Source of the DNA: SFHK01 sp963618055
GTDB taxonomy: Bacteria; Bacillota; Clostridia; Christensenellales; Aristaeellaceae
Direction of reading: 5' to 3'
Assembly: GCA_963618055.1 (NCBI GenBank)
Contig: CAVERI010000093.1
Coordinates: 1-10,250 of the forward strand
DNA: 10,250 bases
In this document: piece by piece, positions 1 to 6,188 of the stretch
Layout of the letters: each line of letters begins with the position of its first letter
How positions within the stretch are numbered: position 1 is the stretch's first letter
The notes under the pieces: generated by a model
Told to the model about the DNA's origin: nothing
Database searches by the model: none
The model's input: only the letters and a program-made list of their open reading frames with translations
Program-made: the position numbers and the translations under genes

Positions 1-78
1 ACCGCGCGAAAGCAGCGCGCCCATGCTGCCGTCAAACAGAAGAATTTCGCTTTGAATGGCTTCTGAAAATCGTTTCAT
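1..78 (-). CDS. Homocysteine S-methyltransferase-type protein, N-terminal fragment (cut by window edge)
   Basis: The reverse strand opens with ATG at 78 and stays open to the window edge, giving 26 residues. Residues 12-23 read ILLFDGSMGALL, which matches the opening beta strand and glycine-rich loop of the homocysteine S-methyltransferase (Pfam S-methyl_trans) fold found in MetH, BhmT and MmuM proteins. Such enzymes transfer a methyl group to homocysteine to make methionine in the cytoplasm. A GGGAGG ribosome site lies just upstream on this strand and an extended -10 promoter lies further out (105-133). The zinc-binding cysteines and any cobalamin modules lie outside the window, so cobalamin-dependent MetH cannot be told from the smaller methyltransferases. 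The start is well supported; the family call rests on a short motif. Confidence 0.7.
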   Translation of the reverse strand, partial: MKRFSEAIQSEILLFDGSMGALLSRG

Positions 79-104
79 GGACAGTTCCCTCCCTGCTGCG
101 CGAA

Positions 105-133
105 ATTATAACACAAAGTCACCGGAAGGGCAA
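105..133 (-). promoter_or_regulatory. SigA-like promoter for the leftward methyltransferase gene
   Basis: On the reverse strand TTGCCC (133-128) is separated by 17 bases from TATAAT (110-105). The TATAAT is preceded by TG plus one base, so it is an extended -10. Transcription would start near position 98, leaving a leader of about 20 bases that contains the GGGAGG ribosome site. Confidence 0.65.
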
Positions 134-153
134 TCGGAATTTACGGTGGCGTG

Positions 154-182
154 TTGCAATGGAGCGGAAAATGTGCTAAAAT
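154..182 (+). promoter_or_regulatory. SigA-like promoter for tig (and perhaps tig-clpP-clpX)
   Basis: TTGCAA (154-159) and TAAAAT (177-182) are separated by exactly 17 bases and sit 45 bases before the tig start. It diverges from the leftward promoter at 105-133; the two -35 boxes are only about 20 bases apart. I looked for CIRCE and CtsR heat-shock operators between the promoter and tig and saw none. Confidence 0.65.
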
Positions 183-212
183 CTCATCTGCTATACTTGA
201 AATAGGTGTGTC

Positions 213-218
213 AGGAGG
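213..218 (+). promoter_or_regulatory. Ribosome binding site of tig that decides the start
   Basis: AGGAGG lies eight bases before ATG 227. It rules out the upstream in-frame GTG at 206, which would place this site inside the coding region. Confidence 0.9.
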
Positions 219-226
219 AACCCTTC

Positions 227-1507
227 ATGAGCTCTACGTTTGAGAAACTTACTTCCAACAAAGTGAAGCTGAACTTTGTGGTCAGCGCCGAGGACTTCGA
301 CAAGGCGCTTGCTGCCGCTTACTCCAAGAACGTGAAGCGCTTCAACATCCCCGGCTTCCGCCGCGGCAAAGCGCCCCGTCACGTGATCGAAATGCACTAT
401 GGCCCGTCCGTGTTCTTTGAGGACGCGTTTGACGAGATCTTCCCCGTGGTCTACTCCGAGGCCATCAAGGAACATGCTGTCGAGCCCGTGGATCGTCCCG
501 AGCTGGACGTGACCCAGATTGAAAAGGGCAAGGATCTGCTTTTCTCCGTCGAGGTGTTCGTGCGTCCCGACGTCGTGCTGGGCGACTACAAGAGCCTTGA
601 GGCCAAGAAGGTTGTAGATGAAGTGACCGACGACGACGTGTCCGCCGAAATCGAGCGCGCCCGCGACCGCAACAGCCGCTTCGTCGAGGTGACCGACCGC
701 CCCGCCAAGCTGGACGATCAGGTGAACATCGACTACGCCGGCTTTGACGGCGACCACCAGTTTGAAGGCGGCACCGCGAAGGGTCAGGAGCTCGTGCTGG
801 GCAGCGGCCAGTTCATTCCCGGCTTTGAGGATCAGCTCGTCGGCGCAACCGTCGGGCAGGATGTGGACGTGAACGTCACCTTCCCTGAGGAGTATCACGA
901 GAAGTCCCTCGCGGGCAAGCCCGTGGTGTTCCACGTGCACGTGAACAGCATTCGCGAGAAGGAAGTGCCGGAGCTGGACGACGAATTCGCCAAGGATATG
1001 GGCTTTGACACGCTGGACGAGTACAAGGCCGACGTGAAGGCCAACCTGATCAAGCGCAACGAGGAGCGCGCCGAGACCGCCTTTGAAAACGAAGTGGTGG
1101 AGAAGGCCGTGGCAGCCTGCGAGATGGACATTCCCAACGGCATGGTTGAGGAAGCCATCGACAACATGCTGCGCGACATGGAAATGCGCCTGATGTATCA
1201 GGGCATGAAGCTGGACGATTACTTCAAGTACACCGGCCAGACCCGTGAGCAGGTGCGCGAGATGTATCGCGAGCAGGCCGCCGAGCGCGTGAAGACCCAG
1301 CTGGCGCTGGAAGCCATTCGCGACGCGGAGAAGATCGAGGCCACCGAGGAGGAGATCGACGCCGAAATCGCCAAGCTGGCCGACAGCCGCAAGAAGTCCC
1401 TTGAGGATATGAAGAAGCAGCTGACCGACGGCGACAAGGAATACTTCAAACAGGCCGCGACGATGAACAAGGTCGTCGAATTCCTGAAGAGCTGCGCGCA
1501 CGAATAA
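227..1507 (+). CDS. tig: Trigger factor, ribosome-associated chaperone and peptidyl-prolyl isomerase
   Basis: This 426-residue protein has the usual trigger factor length and layout. Residues 1-115 form the ribosome-binding N-domain, with the signature GFRRGKAP at 43-50 that docks near the exit tunnel. Residues about 160-245 are the FKBP-type prolyl isomerase domain (GQFIPGFEDQLVGATVG at 194-210). From about 250 to 426 is the helical SurA-like chaperone region, rich in Glu and Lys. It holds nascent chains in the cytoplasm. An in-frame GTG at 206 would add seven residues but overlaps the ribosome site; AGGAGG at 213-218 stands eight bases before ATG 227, which decides the start. It is the first gene of a tig-clpP-clpX block, joining folding with degradation. 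Confidence 0.97.
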   Translation: MSSTFEKLTSNKVKLNFVVSAEDFDKALAAAYSKNVKRFNIPGFRRGKAPRHVIEMHYGPSVFFEDAFDEIFPVVYSEAIKEHAVEPVDRPELDVTQIEKGKDLLFSVEVFVRPDVVLGDYKSLEAKKVVDEVTDDDVSAEIERARDRNSRFVEVTDRPAKLDDQVNIDYAGFDGDHQFEGGTAKGQELVLGSGQFIPGFEDQLVGATVGQDVDVNVTFPEEYHEKSLAGKPVVFHVHVNSIREKEVPELDDEFAKDMGFDTLDEYKADVKANLIKRNEERAETAFENEVVEKAVAACEMDIPNGMVEEAIDNMLRDMEMRLMYQGMKLDDYFKYTGQTREQVREMYREQAAERVKTQLALEAIRDAEKIEATEEEIDAEIAKLADSRKKSLEDMKKQLTDGDKEYFKQAATMNKVVEFLKSCAHE

Positions 1508-1525
1508 ATAAGGAAGCGTTCATAG

Positions 1526-1573
1526 GAGAGCGGCACGGGCATATGCTCTTCAAGTATAGCCCGCGCCGCTTTC
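1526..1573 (+). other. Strong hairpin between tig and clpP, without a T-run
   Basis: AGCGGCACGGGC (1529-1540) pairs with GCCCGCGCCGCT (1559-1570) with a single A/C mismatch in 12 positions. The pairing can extend by three more, including one G-U. The loop is 18 bases. The sequence after the stem is TTTCGGATATATTG, so the T-run of an intrinsic terminator is missing. It could be an RNA processing or stabilising element, or a partial attenuator setting the tig:clpP ratio. No convincing separate clpP promoter was found in this gap. Confidence 0.75.
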
Positions 1574-1587
1574 GGATATATTGAAAC

Positions 1588-1593
1588 GGGAGG
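1588..1593 (+). promoter_or_regulatory. Ribosome binding site of clpP that decides the start
   Basis: GGGAGG lies eight bases before ATG 1602. A TTG at 1581 in the same frame is upstream of this site and so is unlikely to be the start. Confidence 0.85.
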
Positions 1594-1601
1594 TGCATCC
1601 G

Positions 1602-2186
1602 ATGTATCTGGTGCCGACAGTGATTGAAAAAAACGAAATGGGCGAACGCGCGTATGACATTTACTCGCGCCTTTTGAAGGATCGCATCATTTTCCTCAGC
1701 GGGCCCATCGACGACGGTATGGCCAATACCATCGTCGCGCAGATGCTGTTTCTTGAGATGGAAAATCCGGATCAGGACATTATGCTGTATATCAACAGCC
1801 CCGGCGGAGCGATTACCGCGGGCATGGCGATTTACGACACCATGCGCTATCTGAAGTGCGAGGTGTCCACGCTGTGCATCGGCATGGCGGCGTCCATGGC
1901 GGCGTTTCTGCTGGCCGCGGGCGCGAAGGGCAAGCGCAAGGCGCTGCCCAACGCCGAGGTGATGATTCATCAGCCGCTGGGCGGAACCGAGGGGCAGGCG
2001 ACGGACATCCTCATTCACGCCGACCATATGCGCTTCATTAAAAAGCGCATGACCGAGGAGCTGGCCCGCAACACCGGCAAGTCCTTCGACGCCGTGGCCG
2101 CCGATACCGAGCGCGACCACTTCATGACCGCCGAGGAGGCCCGCGAATACGGCATCATCGACGAAATCATTCTTCCCAGGAGATAA
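1602..2186 (+). CDS. clpP: ClpP, proteolytic subunit of the ATP-dependent Clp protease
   Basis: This 194-residue serine protease has the standard ClpP length and catalytic triad: Ser98 in GMAASMAAFLL, His123 in MIHQPLGG, and Asp172 in ERDHFM. The oxyanion strand INSPGGAITAG is at 64-74. The N-terminus MYLVPTVIEK is the usual axial loop region and needs little processing. ClpP forms a double heptameric barrel that degrades unfolded or tagged proteins fed by Clp ATPases, here ClpX encoded two bases downstream. The start at 1602 follows GGGAGG with ideal spacing; the alternative TTG at 1581 is rejected. The gap from tig is 94 bases and holds a strong hairpin. Nothing about the sequence is unusual. 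Confidence 0.98.
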   Translation: MYLVPTVIEKNEMGERAYDIYSRLLKDRIIFLSGPIDDGMANTIVAQMLFLEMENPDQDIMLYINSPGGAITAGMAIYDTMRYLKCEVSTLCIGMAASMAAFLLAAGAKGKRKALPNAEVMIHQPLGGTEGQATDILIHADHMRFIKKRMTEELARNTGKSFDAVAADTERDHFMTAEEAREYGIIDEIILPRR

Positions 2187-2188
2187 TT

Positions 2189-3514
2189 ATGCCGAATAAA
2201 GAAGATTATGACAAGCGCGTCCGCTGTTCGTTCTGCGGAAAAACGCGCGACGAGGTTCGCCGGATGGTCGCCGGCCCCGGCGTGTTTATCTGCGACGAGT
2301 GCGTGCTTCTGTGTCAGGAGATCGTGGCAGAGGACGTTTCTCCCATGTCCAGCGACCGGGCGGAGATCGAGGTGAAGAAGCCGCAGGAGATCAAGGCGGT
2401 GCTGGATCAGTACGTCGTGGGTCAGGAGCAGGCGAAAAAGGCGCTGAGCGTGGCTGTGTACAACCACTATAAGCGCATCAAATATAAGGGCAAGAAGAAC
2501 GATGTGGAGCTTCAGAAGAGCAACATCGTGATGCTTGGCCCCACCGGCTGCGGCAAGACCTACCTTGCGCAGACGCTGGCCAAGATCCTGAACGTGCCCT
2601 TCGCGATCGCCGACGCGACCAGCCTTACCGAGGCGGGCTACGTGGGCGAGGACGTGGAAAACGTGCTTCTGCGCCTGATTCAGAACGCGGACTACAACAT
2701 CGACCTCGCGCAGCGCGGCATCATCTATATCGACGAAATCGACAAGATCGCGCGAAAGAGCGAAAACCGCTCCATCACCCGCGACGTGTCCGGCGAGGGC
2801 GTGCAGCAGGCGCTTTTGAAGATGCTGGAGGGCACGATTGCCTCCGTGCCGCCGCAGGGCGGGCGCAAGCATCCGCATCAGGAGTTTTTGCAGATCGACA
2901 CCACCAACATCCTGTTCATCTGCGGCGGGGCGTTCGAGGGCGTTGAGCGCATCGTGGAAAGCCGCATCGGCAAAAAGACGATGGGCTTCGGCGCGGAGAT
3001 CAAGGGCGAGATGGAGAAGTCCAACGACGAGATTATGAAGCAGCTGCAGCCCGAGGATCTTCTGAAGTTCGGCCTGATCCCCGAGTTTATCGGCCGCCTG
3101 CCGGTCATCGTGACGCTGAGCAAGCTGGACGAGGACGCGCTGGTGAAGATTCTCACCGAGCCGAAGAACGCACTGGTGCGTCAGTACGCGAAGCTTCTGT
3201 CGATGGATAATGTGGAATTGGAGTTCACCGACGCGGCGCTTCGAACCATCGCCCACAAGGCGCTGGAGCGCAAGAGCGGCGCGCGCGGCCTGCGGGCGAT
3301 CATCGAGGACGTGATGCAGGACACCATGTTCAACCTGCCCAGCGAGCCTGACGTGACGAAGTGCGTCATCGACGAGAACGCCGTGAACAAAAACGCCGAG
3401 CCGACGCTGATTCGCGGCGAGCATGCCGCAAAGAAGCGTAAGGCTGCTGCACATCGCAGGGTCGAGGAGGAGGAACCCGCGCCCGCGCTGGAACAGCCGA
3501 AGGAGGGCGCGTAG
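2189..3514 (+). CDS. clpX: ClpX, AAA+ unfoldase of the ClpXP protease
   Basis: The 441-residue protein has all ClpX landmarks. The N-terminal zinc-binding domain has Cys13, Cys16, Cys35 and Cys38. Walker A is GPTGCGKT (117-124), the pore loop GYVGED (150-155), and Walker B IIYIDEID (178-185). The RKH loop is at 226-228, the ClpP-docking loop is represented by MGF at 265-267, and sensor 2 is GARGLR (364-369). It unfolds substrates with ATP and threads them into ClpP. Its AGGAG site (2178-2182) lies in the last codons of clpP and the gap is two bases, so translation is probably coupled. The tail from about 414 is a basic then acidic low-complexity extension, some 15-20 residues longer than typical ClpX. 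No lon gene follows, although lon often sits here. Confidence 0.98.
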   Translation: MPNKEDYDKRVRCSFCGKTRDEVRRMVAGPGVFICDECVLLCQEIVAEDVSPMSSDRAEIEVKKPQEIKAVLDQYVVGQEQAKKALSVAVYNHYKRIKYKGKKNDVELQKSNIVMLGPTGCGKTYLAQTLAKILNVPFAIADATSLTEAGYVGEDVENVLLRLIQNADYNIDLAQRGIIYIDEIDKIARKSENRSITRDVSGEGVQQALLKMLEGTIASVPPQGGRKHPHQEFLQIDTTNILFICGGAFEGVERIVESRIGKKTMGFGAEIKGEMEKSNDEIMKQLQPEDLLKFGLIPEFIGRLPVIVTLSKLDEDALVKILTEPKNALVRQYAKLLSMDNVELEFTDAALRTIAHKALERKSGARGLRAIIEDVMQDTMFNLPSEPDVTKCVIDENAVNKNAEPTLIRGEHAAKKRKAAAHRRVEEEEPAPALEQPKEGA

Positions 3515-3678
3515 GAAGCGGCACGCGCGGAGGCGGAGGGGGCGCTTTGCTCCCCCTCCGCACCTCCCCCTGACCGAAAAGGAAGCTTTTCCTGCGGAAA
3601 AGCGAACGCGCGCCCGGCCAAAGGCCGGGCGCGATTGAAATTCGAGAGGGCTGCGGCCCTCTCGAGCTCTCCGGGGAG

Positions 3679-3704
3679 CCTTCGCCCGAAGGGTTTCATT
3701 TTTT
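3679..3704 (+). terminator. Probable terminator of the tig-clpP-clpX block
   Basis: A short stem CCTTC/GAAGG with loop GCCC is followed by TTTCATTTTTT. The stem is weak, but it is the only hairpin of the five after clpX that has a T-run. A competing 4-5 bp stem (3666-3679) lies directly upstream. Confidence 0.5.
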
Positions 3705-3720
3705 CGTTATACGGTTGTGC

Positions 3721-3749
3721 TTGCTTTTTTTCATACAAAACGGTATAAT
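3721..3749 (+). promoter_or_regulatory. SigA-like promoter for the P-loop gene pair
   Basis: TTGCTT (3721-3726), a 17-base spacer, then TATAAT (3744-3749). An AAAGGAG ribosome site (3776-3782) and ATG 3793 follow. This makes the P-loop pair an independent unit rather than part of the clp operon. Confidence 0.75.
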
Positions 3750-3792
3750 GCAGACACAGGGATGAATTAAAACGCAAAGGAGTTGTTTTCCA

Positions 3793-4215
3793 ATGATTCA
3801 GGTAATTGCCGGTCACAAGGGCAGCGGAAAGACCAAGCGCCTCATCGACATCGCCAACGACGCATTCAAGTCCGAGCACGGCACCGTGGCCTTTATCGAC
3901 GACGACAAGCGGTATATGTATGACCTTCGCCATGAAATTCGATTTGTGGACGCCAGCGAGAACCAGATTGTGAAGGGCTGCACCAGCGACGTATTCTTCG
4001 GTTTCCTGAGCGGCATGCTGGCCATGAACTACGACCTGTCCCTCGTGTGCATCGACGCGTTTTTAAAGCTTGTGAAAAAGACCGAGCTGAACGACATGGA
4101 GGACTTCTTTGCCCGCCTGAACACCCTTTCCGAGAGCAGCAAGTGCTCCTTTGTAATCAACATCAGCTGCGACGAGGAAAGCCTGCCCGCGTTTGTGAAG
4201 CAGTATCAGATTTGA
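3793..4215 (+). CDS. Small P-loop NTP-binding protein of unknown role
   Basis: This 140-residue protein starts directly with a beta strand and a Walker A loop, GHKGSGKT at 7-14. A second strand, TVAFIDDD (31-38), and a hydrophobic strand ending in Asp88 (LSLVCID, 82-88) could supply the Walker B acidic residue. A further strand, FVINIS, is at 120-125. The fold is a minimal RecA/kinase-like P-loop domain with no lid or DNA-binding domain visible, and no signal peptide. It resembles short conserved ATP-binding proteins that I associate with Clostridia, but I cannot name a function. It has its own promoter, and its stop overlaps the start of a small membrane protein by one base, suggesting the two act together, perhaps with the membrane protein as an anchor. 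The P-loop call is firm; the role is unknown. Confidence 0.9.
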   Translation: MIQVIAGHKGSGKTKRLIDIANDAFKSEHGTVAFIDDDKRYMYDLRHEIRFVDASENQIVKGCTSDVFFGFLSGMLAMNYDLSLVCIDAFLKLVKKTELNDMEDFFARLNTLSESSKCSFVINISCDEESLPAFVKQYQI

Positions 4216-4469
4216 TGAACGGAAAAACCCTTGCGGTACGGCTGGTTTCGCTGGCGCTGGTGCTGCTTGTGTGCCTGATCGCCGTGAAATCGCTTTTGTC
4301 CGGCGCGTCGGGCTGCGCGCGCGTCCTGTCCCGCGCTGCCTATGACGACGGGGAATGGAGCGCCGGAGCGCCCACGGCCGAGCCGGCCGACACGCCGCCC
4401 GCATTTGCCGACGACGCGTATGATAAACTGTATCCCGACCTCATCGAGCCGTCCCTTGGGGACGAATAG
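4215..4469 (+). CDS. Small single-pass membrane or exported protein, coupled to the P-loop gene
   Basis: I do not recognise this 84-residue protein. ATG 4215 shares its A with the TGA stop of the P-loop gene (TGATG), a classic reinitiation overlap, so no separate ribosome site is needed. Residues 1-8 carry Lys and Arg, 9-27 are a hydrophobic helix (LVSLALVLLVCLIAVKSLL region), and the rest is Ala/Pro/Asp/Glu-rich and acidic, probably outside the membrane. The helix could be a signal anchor or an uncleaved signal peptide. A longer reading of the same frame from 4047 would run inside the P-loop gene and is rejected. A strong terminator begins seven bases after the stop, so the pair forms a closed two-gene unit. 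Codon use and GC match the surroundings. Confidence 0.75.
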   Translation: MNGKTLAVRLVSLALVLLVCLIAVKSLLSGASGCARVLSRAAYDDGEWSAGAPTAEPADTPPAFADDAYDKLYPDLIEPSLGDE

Positions 4470-4475
4470 AAAGAA

Positions 4476-4513
4476 GAAAAGGCATTTTCGCGTAGCGCGA
4501 GGATGCCTTTTCT
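4476..4513. terminator. Bidirectional intrinsic terminator after the P-loop/membrane pair
   Basis: GAAAAGGCAT (4476-4485) pairs perfectly with ATGCCTTTTC (4503-4512). A second stem, TCGCG/CGCGA, sits inside the loop around TAG. TTTTCT ends the right arm and AAAA begins the left, so it can act on either strand. Confidence 0.85.
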
Positions 4514-4545
4514 GCGCGCGGAGAGCGGCTCACTTTTCTGAACTT

Positions 4546-4562
4546 ATTAAAAAAGTTTTAAT
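4546..4562. promoter_or_regulatory. AT-rich dyad upstream of the VWA promoter (UP element or operator)
   Basis: ATTAAAA and TTTTAAT are perfect inverted repeats around AAG. They end 14 bases before the -35 box at 4577, i.e. at roughly -50 to -66 from the expected start of transcription. This position fits an RNA polymerase alpha-subunit UP element or an activator site. The stretch is strikingly AT-rich for its surroundings. Function is inferred from position only. Confidence 0.4.
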
Positions 4563-4576
4563 CTTTTCATATTCTG

Positions 4577-4605
4577 CTGACAGCCCCTTTAATTTCGTAT
4601 ATAAT
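4577..4605 (+). promoter_or_regulatory. Strong SigA-like promoter for the VWA and lipase-like genes
   Basis: CTGACA (4577-4582), a 17-base spacer, then TATAAT (4600-4605), with start of transcription expected near 4612. A purine-rich ribosome site (GGAAGGG, 4621-4627) precedes ATG 4638. Confidence 0.8.
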
Positions 4606-4637
4606 TAAAACATTCTTATGGGAAGGGCGGCGTTTCC

Positions 4638-6122
4638 ATGAAAAAATGCATCGCTTTCGCGCTGGCGCTCCTTCTGGCGCTGAGCTGGTCGGCTTACGCG
4701 TATAACTACGATTTCCTGCTGGTGATGGACACCTCCGGCAGCATGGACGGCACGCCCATCTACGTGCTGCGCGAAGCCGCCGGGAGGCTGATCGACGACG
4801 TGGCGGATCAGTCCGCCGACTCGAATATCGCGCTTGAGGAGTTCAACTCCAGCGCGCGAGTGCTTCAGCGCTTCATCCCCGCGGGCGCCGGGCGCTATAG
4901 CCTTCTGACCACCGTGGGCCGGCTGAACGCGGGCGGCGCGACGGAAATTGACGCGGCGCTGTCCCTCGCCAAAAGCACCGTGGAGCGGCAGCTGAGCGCA
5001 TACTCCAACCGAAAAATCTGCGTCATCGTGATGAGCGACGGCTACCCCACCTGCGACGTGGACAGCGCCTACAATCAGGCCGATCGGCTCAAGTATGTGG
5101 ACGGTGTGGACGTATACACCGTGGGCTTTTTCCATAACCTCAACGATTCAACGCGTCTGGATTGCGAGGACGTGCTGCGCACCATCGCCAGCGACAAAAC
5201 CAAGTACTTCGTGGTTGACAACGTGAACGACTTCGGCCTCATCTTCGCGGACATCTCCGAGATCATTCTGGAATCCGGCAAGATTATCATCTGGCTGGAG
5301 GGCGACGCGGATATTTCCATCGATTACGGCGGCGAGGTACTGAACAGCGGCAACAACCGCACGTCCTTCGGCACCATGCAGACGGAAGGACGCTCCAACG
5401 AGCGCAAGGTTCTGCGTCTTGACCCCGCAAACATCTACGACGTGGACATCTTTGGAAACGGCAGCGGCTATGTGAACTACACCGTCAAATACCCGGACGC
5501 CAACGGCGAACATACCGACACCCGCAAAATCGTCGGCATGCCCGTGTCCGCGGGACTTCACGCCACCACAAGTACCCGGCAGACGAACGCCACCACCATC
5601 AAGGCAGGCGGCGAGAGCTACACCGCCGCCCCGGGCGAGAGACGCGTATACCACGAGACCAGCCTGCCTATATCTGCCTACATGGGGAATCTTGCCGTCA
5701 CCGCCAGCTCGTACTACGAGAAGAACAATCCGCCCGTATACCCCAGCCGAGTGATCGACGGCAAGGACAGCACCTCGTGGGACGCGTGGGGTGAGCATGA
5801 GAACGCGTGGATTAAGCTCACCGCCACCGATGGCTACGACTATCTCATCAGCGGCTTCTACATTGTGAACGGCAAGGGCGTAAACAAGAAGAGCATGGAA
5901 TATTGGTATAAAAATTCCCGCGTGAAGGATTTCAGCGTGTACGTGGATGACCAGTACATCGGCAGCTACACCCTGAAGGACGACCGCACGCCCCAGCGCA
6001 TCGACTTTCCTCAGGCCGTCGTGGGAAGCAGTGTCCGAATCCAGATCGATACCGTGTATAAGGGCAAAAGCTACTACGAAAAGAACTACGGCGTGTGCAT
6101 CGCCGAAATCGAGCTCTGGTAA
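4638..6122 (+). CDS. Secreted VWA-domain protein with C-terminal NADase-type glycan-binding domain
   Basis: The 494-residue protein begins with a signal peptide (MKK, hydrophobic 5-18, likely cleaved after SAYA at 21). Residues about 24-212 form a von Willebrand factor A domain with a complete metal-binding MIDAS: Asp31, Ser33 and Ser35 in DTSGSM, Thr102 in GGATEID, and Asp134 in MSDG. Residues about 215-300 look like a beta-sandwich linker. From about 351 to the end is a discoidin-like module with DGKDSTSWDAWGE, a NGKGVNKKSMEYW segment, an arginine-rich turn and a final CIAEIELW. This layout fits the NADase-type glycan-binding domain family. No LPXTG motif or C-terminal membrane anchor is seen, so it may be released or held by sugar binding. 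Inferred role: metal-dependent protein adhesion plus carbohydrate attachment outside the cell. It is first in a likely two-gene unit with the lipase-like protein, 66 bases downstream. Confidence 0.88.
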   Translation: MKKCIAFALALLLALSWSAYAYNYDFLLVMDTSGSMDGTPIYVLREAAGRLIDDVADQSADSNIALEEFNSSARVLQRFIPAGAGRYSLLTTVGRLNAGGATEIDAALSLAKSTVERQLSAYSNRKICVIVMSDGYPTCDVDSAYNQADRLKYVDGVDVYTVGFFHNLNDSTRLDCEDVLRTIASDKTKYFVVDNVNDFGLIFADISEIILESGKIIIWLEGDADISIDYGGEVLNSGNNRTSFGTMQTEGRSNERKVLRLDPANIYDVDIFGNGSGYVNYTVKYPDANGEHTDTRKIVGMPVSAGLHATTSTRQTNATTIKAGGESYTAAPGERRVYHETSLPISAYMGNLAVTASSYYEKNNPPVYPSRVIDGKDSTSWDAWGEHENAWIKLTATDGYDYLISGFYIVNGKGVNKKSMEYWYKNSRVKDFSVYVDDQYIGSYTLKDDRTPQRIDFPQAVVGSSVRIQIDTVYKGKSYYEKNYGVCIAEIELW

Positions 6123-6132
6123 AATTCCAAAC

Positions 6133-6161
6133 CGGCTGCCGCGTTCCCCGCGCGGCAGCCG
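6133..6161 (+). other. 11-bp perfect hairpin between the two exported-protein genes, no T-run
   Basis: CGGCTGCCGCG (6133-6143) pairs perfectly with CGCGGCAGCCG (6151-6161) around a 7-base loop. AATGCGTATTGC follows, so there is no T-run. There is no promoter-like pair between this hairpin and the next start, suggesting readthrough. The hairpin may stabilise the upstream message or reduce expression of the downstream gene. Confidence 0.75.
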
Positions 6162-6188
6162 AATGCGTATTGCTGAAAGGATATTCCT

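Larger units (their letters stand above)
3515..3792. other. 278-base gap with five consecutive hairpins and a promoter
   Basis: There is no convincing gene here. Five perfect stems follow one another: 10 bp (3533-3542 with 3552-3561), 8 bp (3585-3592 with 3596-3603), 11 bp (3609-3619 with 3623-3633), 10 bp (3642-3651 with 3656-3665) and 5 bp (3679-3683 with 3688-3692). Only the last is followed by a T-run. Loops are 3-9 bases. The stems differ in sequence, so this is not a tandem repeat of one unit. The promoter of the next gene occupies 3721-3749. Confidence 0.8.

Noticed and set aside
206..226. GTG start extending trigger factor by seven residues
   Set aside because: It would place the AGGAGG site inside the coding region; the Met at 227 begins the conserved N-terminus.
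79..226. CIRCE or CtsR heat-shock operator before tig
   Set aside because: No inverted GAGTGCTAA-type repeat or tandem AGTCAAA-type heptad pair was found; a lone AAAGTCA at 115-121 is not enough.
191..1501. 436-residue open frame on the minus strand opposite tig
   Set aside because: It is antisense to an unmistakable trigger factor gene, with His/Leu/Val-rich sequence typical of reverse-strand reading of GC-rich codons, and no recognisable domain.
2015..3454. 479-residue minus-strand open frame opposite clpX
   Set aside because: Antisense shadow of clpX with the same His/Leu/Val/Arg bias and no domain.
3533..3692. Hairpin array as a CRISPR array
   Set aside because: The five stems differ in sequence and have no constant repeat or spacer length; no cas gene is present.
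4047..4214. Upstream extension of the small membrane protein frame into the P-loop gene
   Set aside because: This part lies inside the P-loop coding region in another frame. The TGATG overlap gives a natural start at 4215, directly before the hydrophobic helix.
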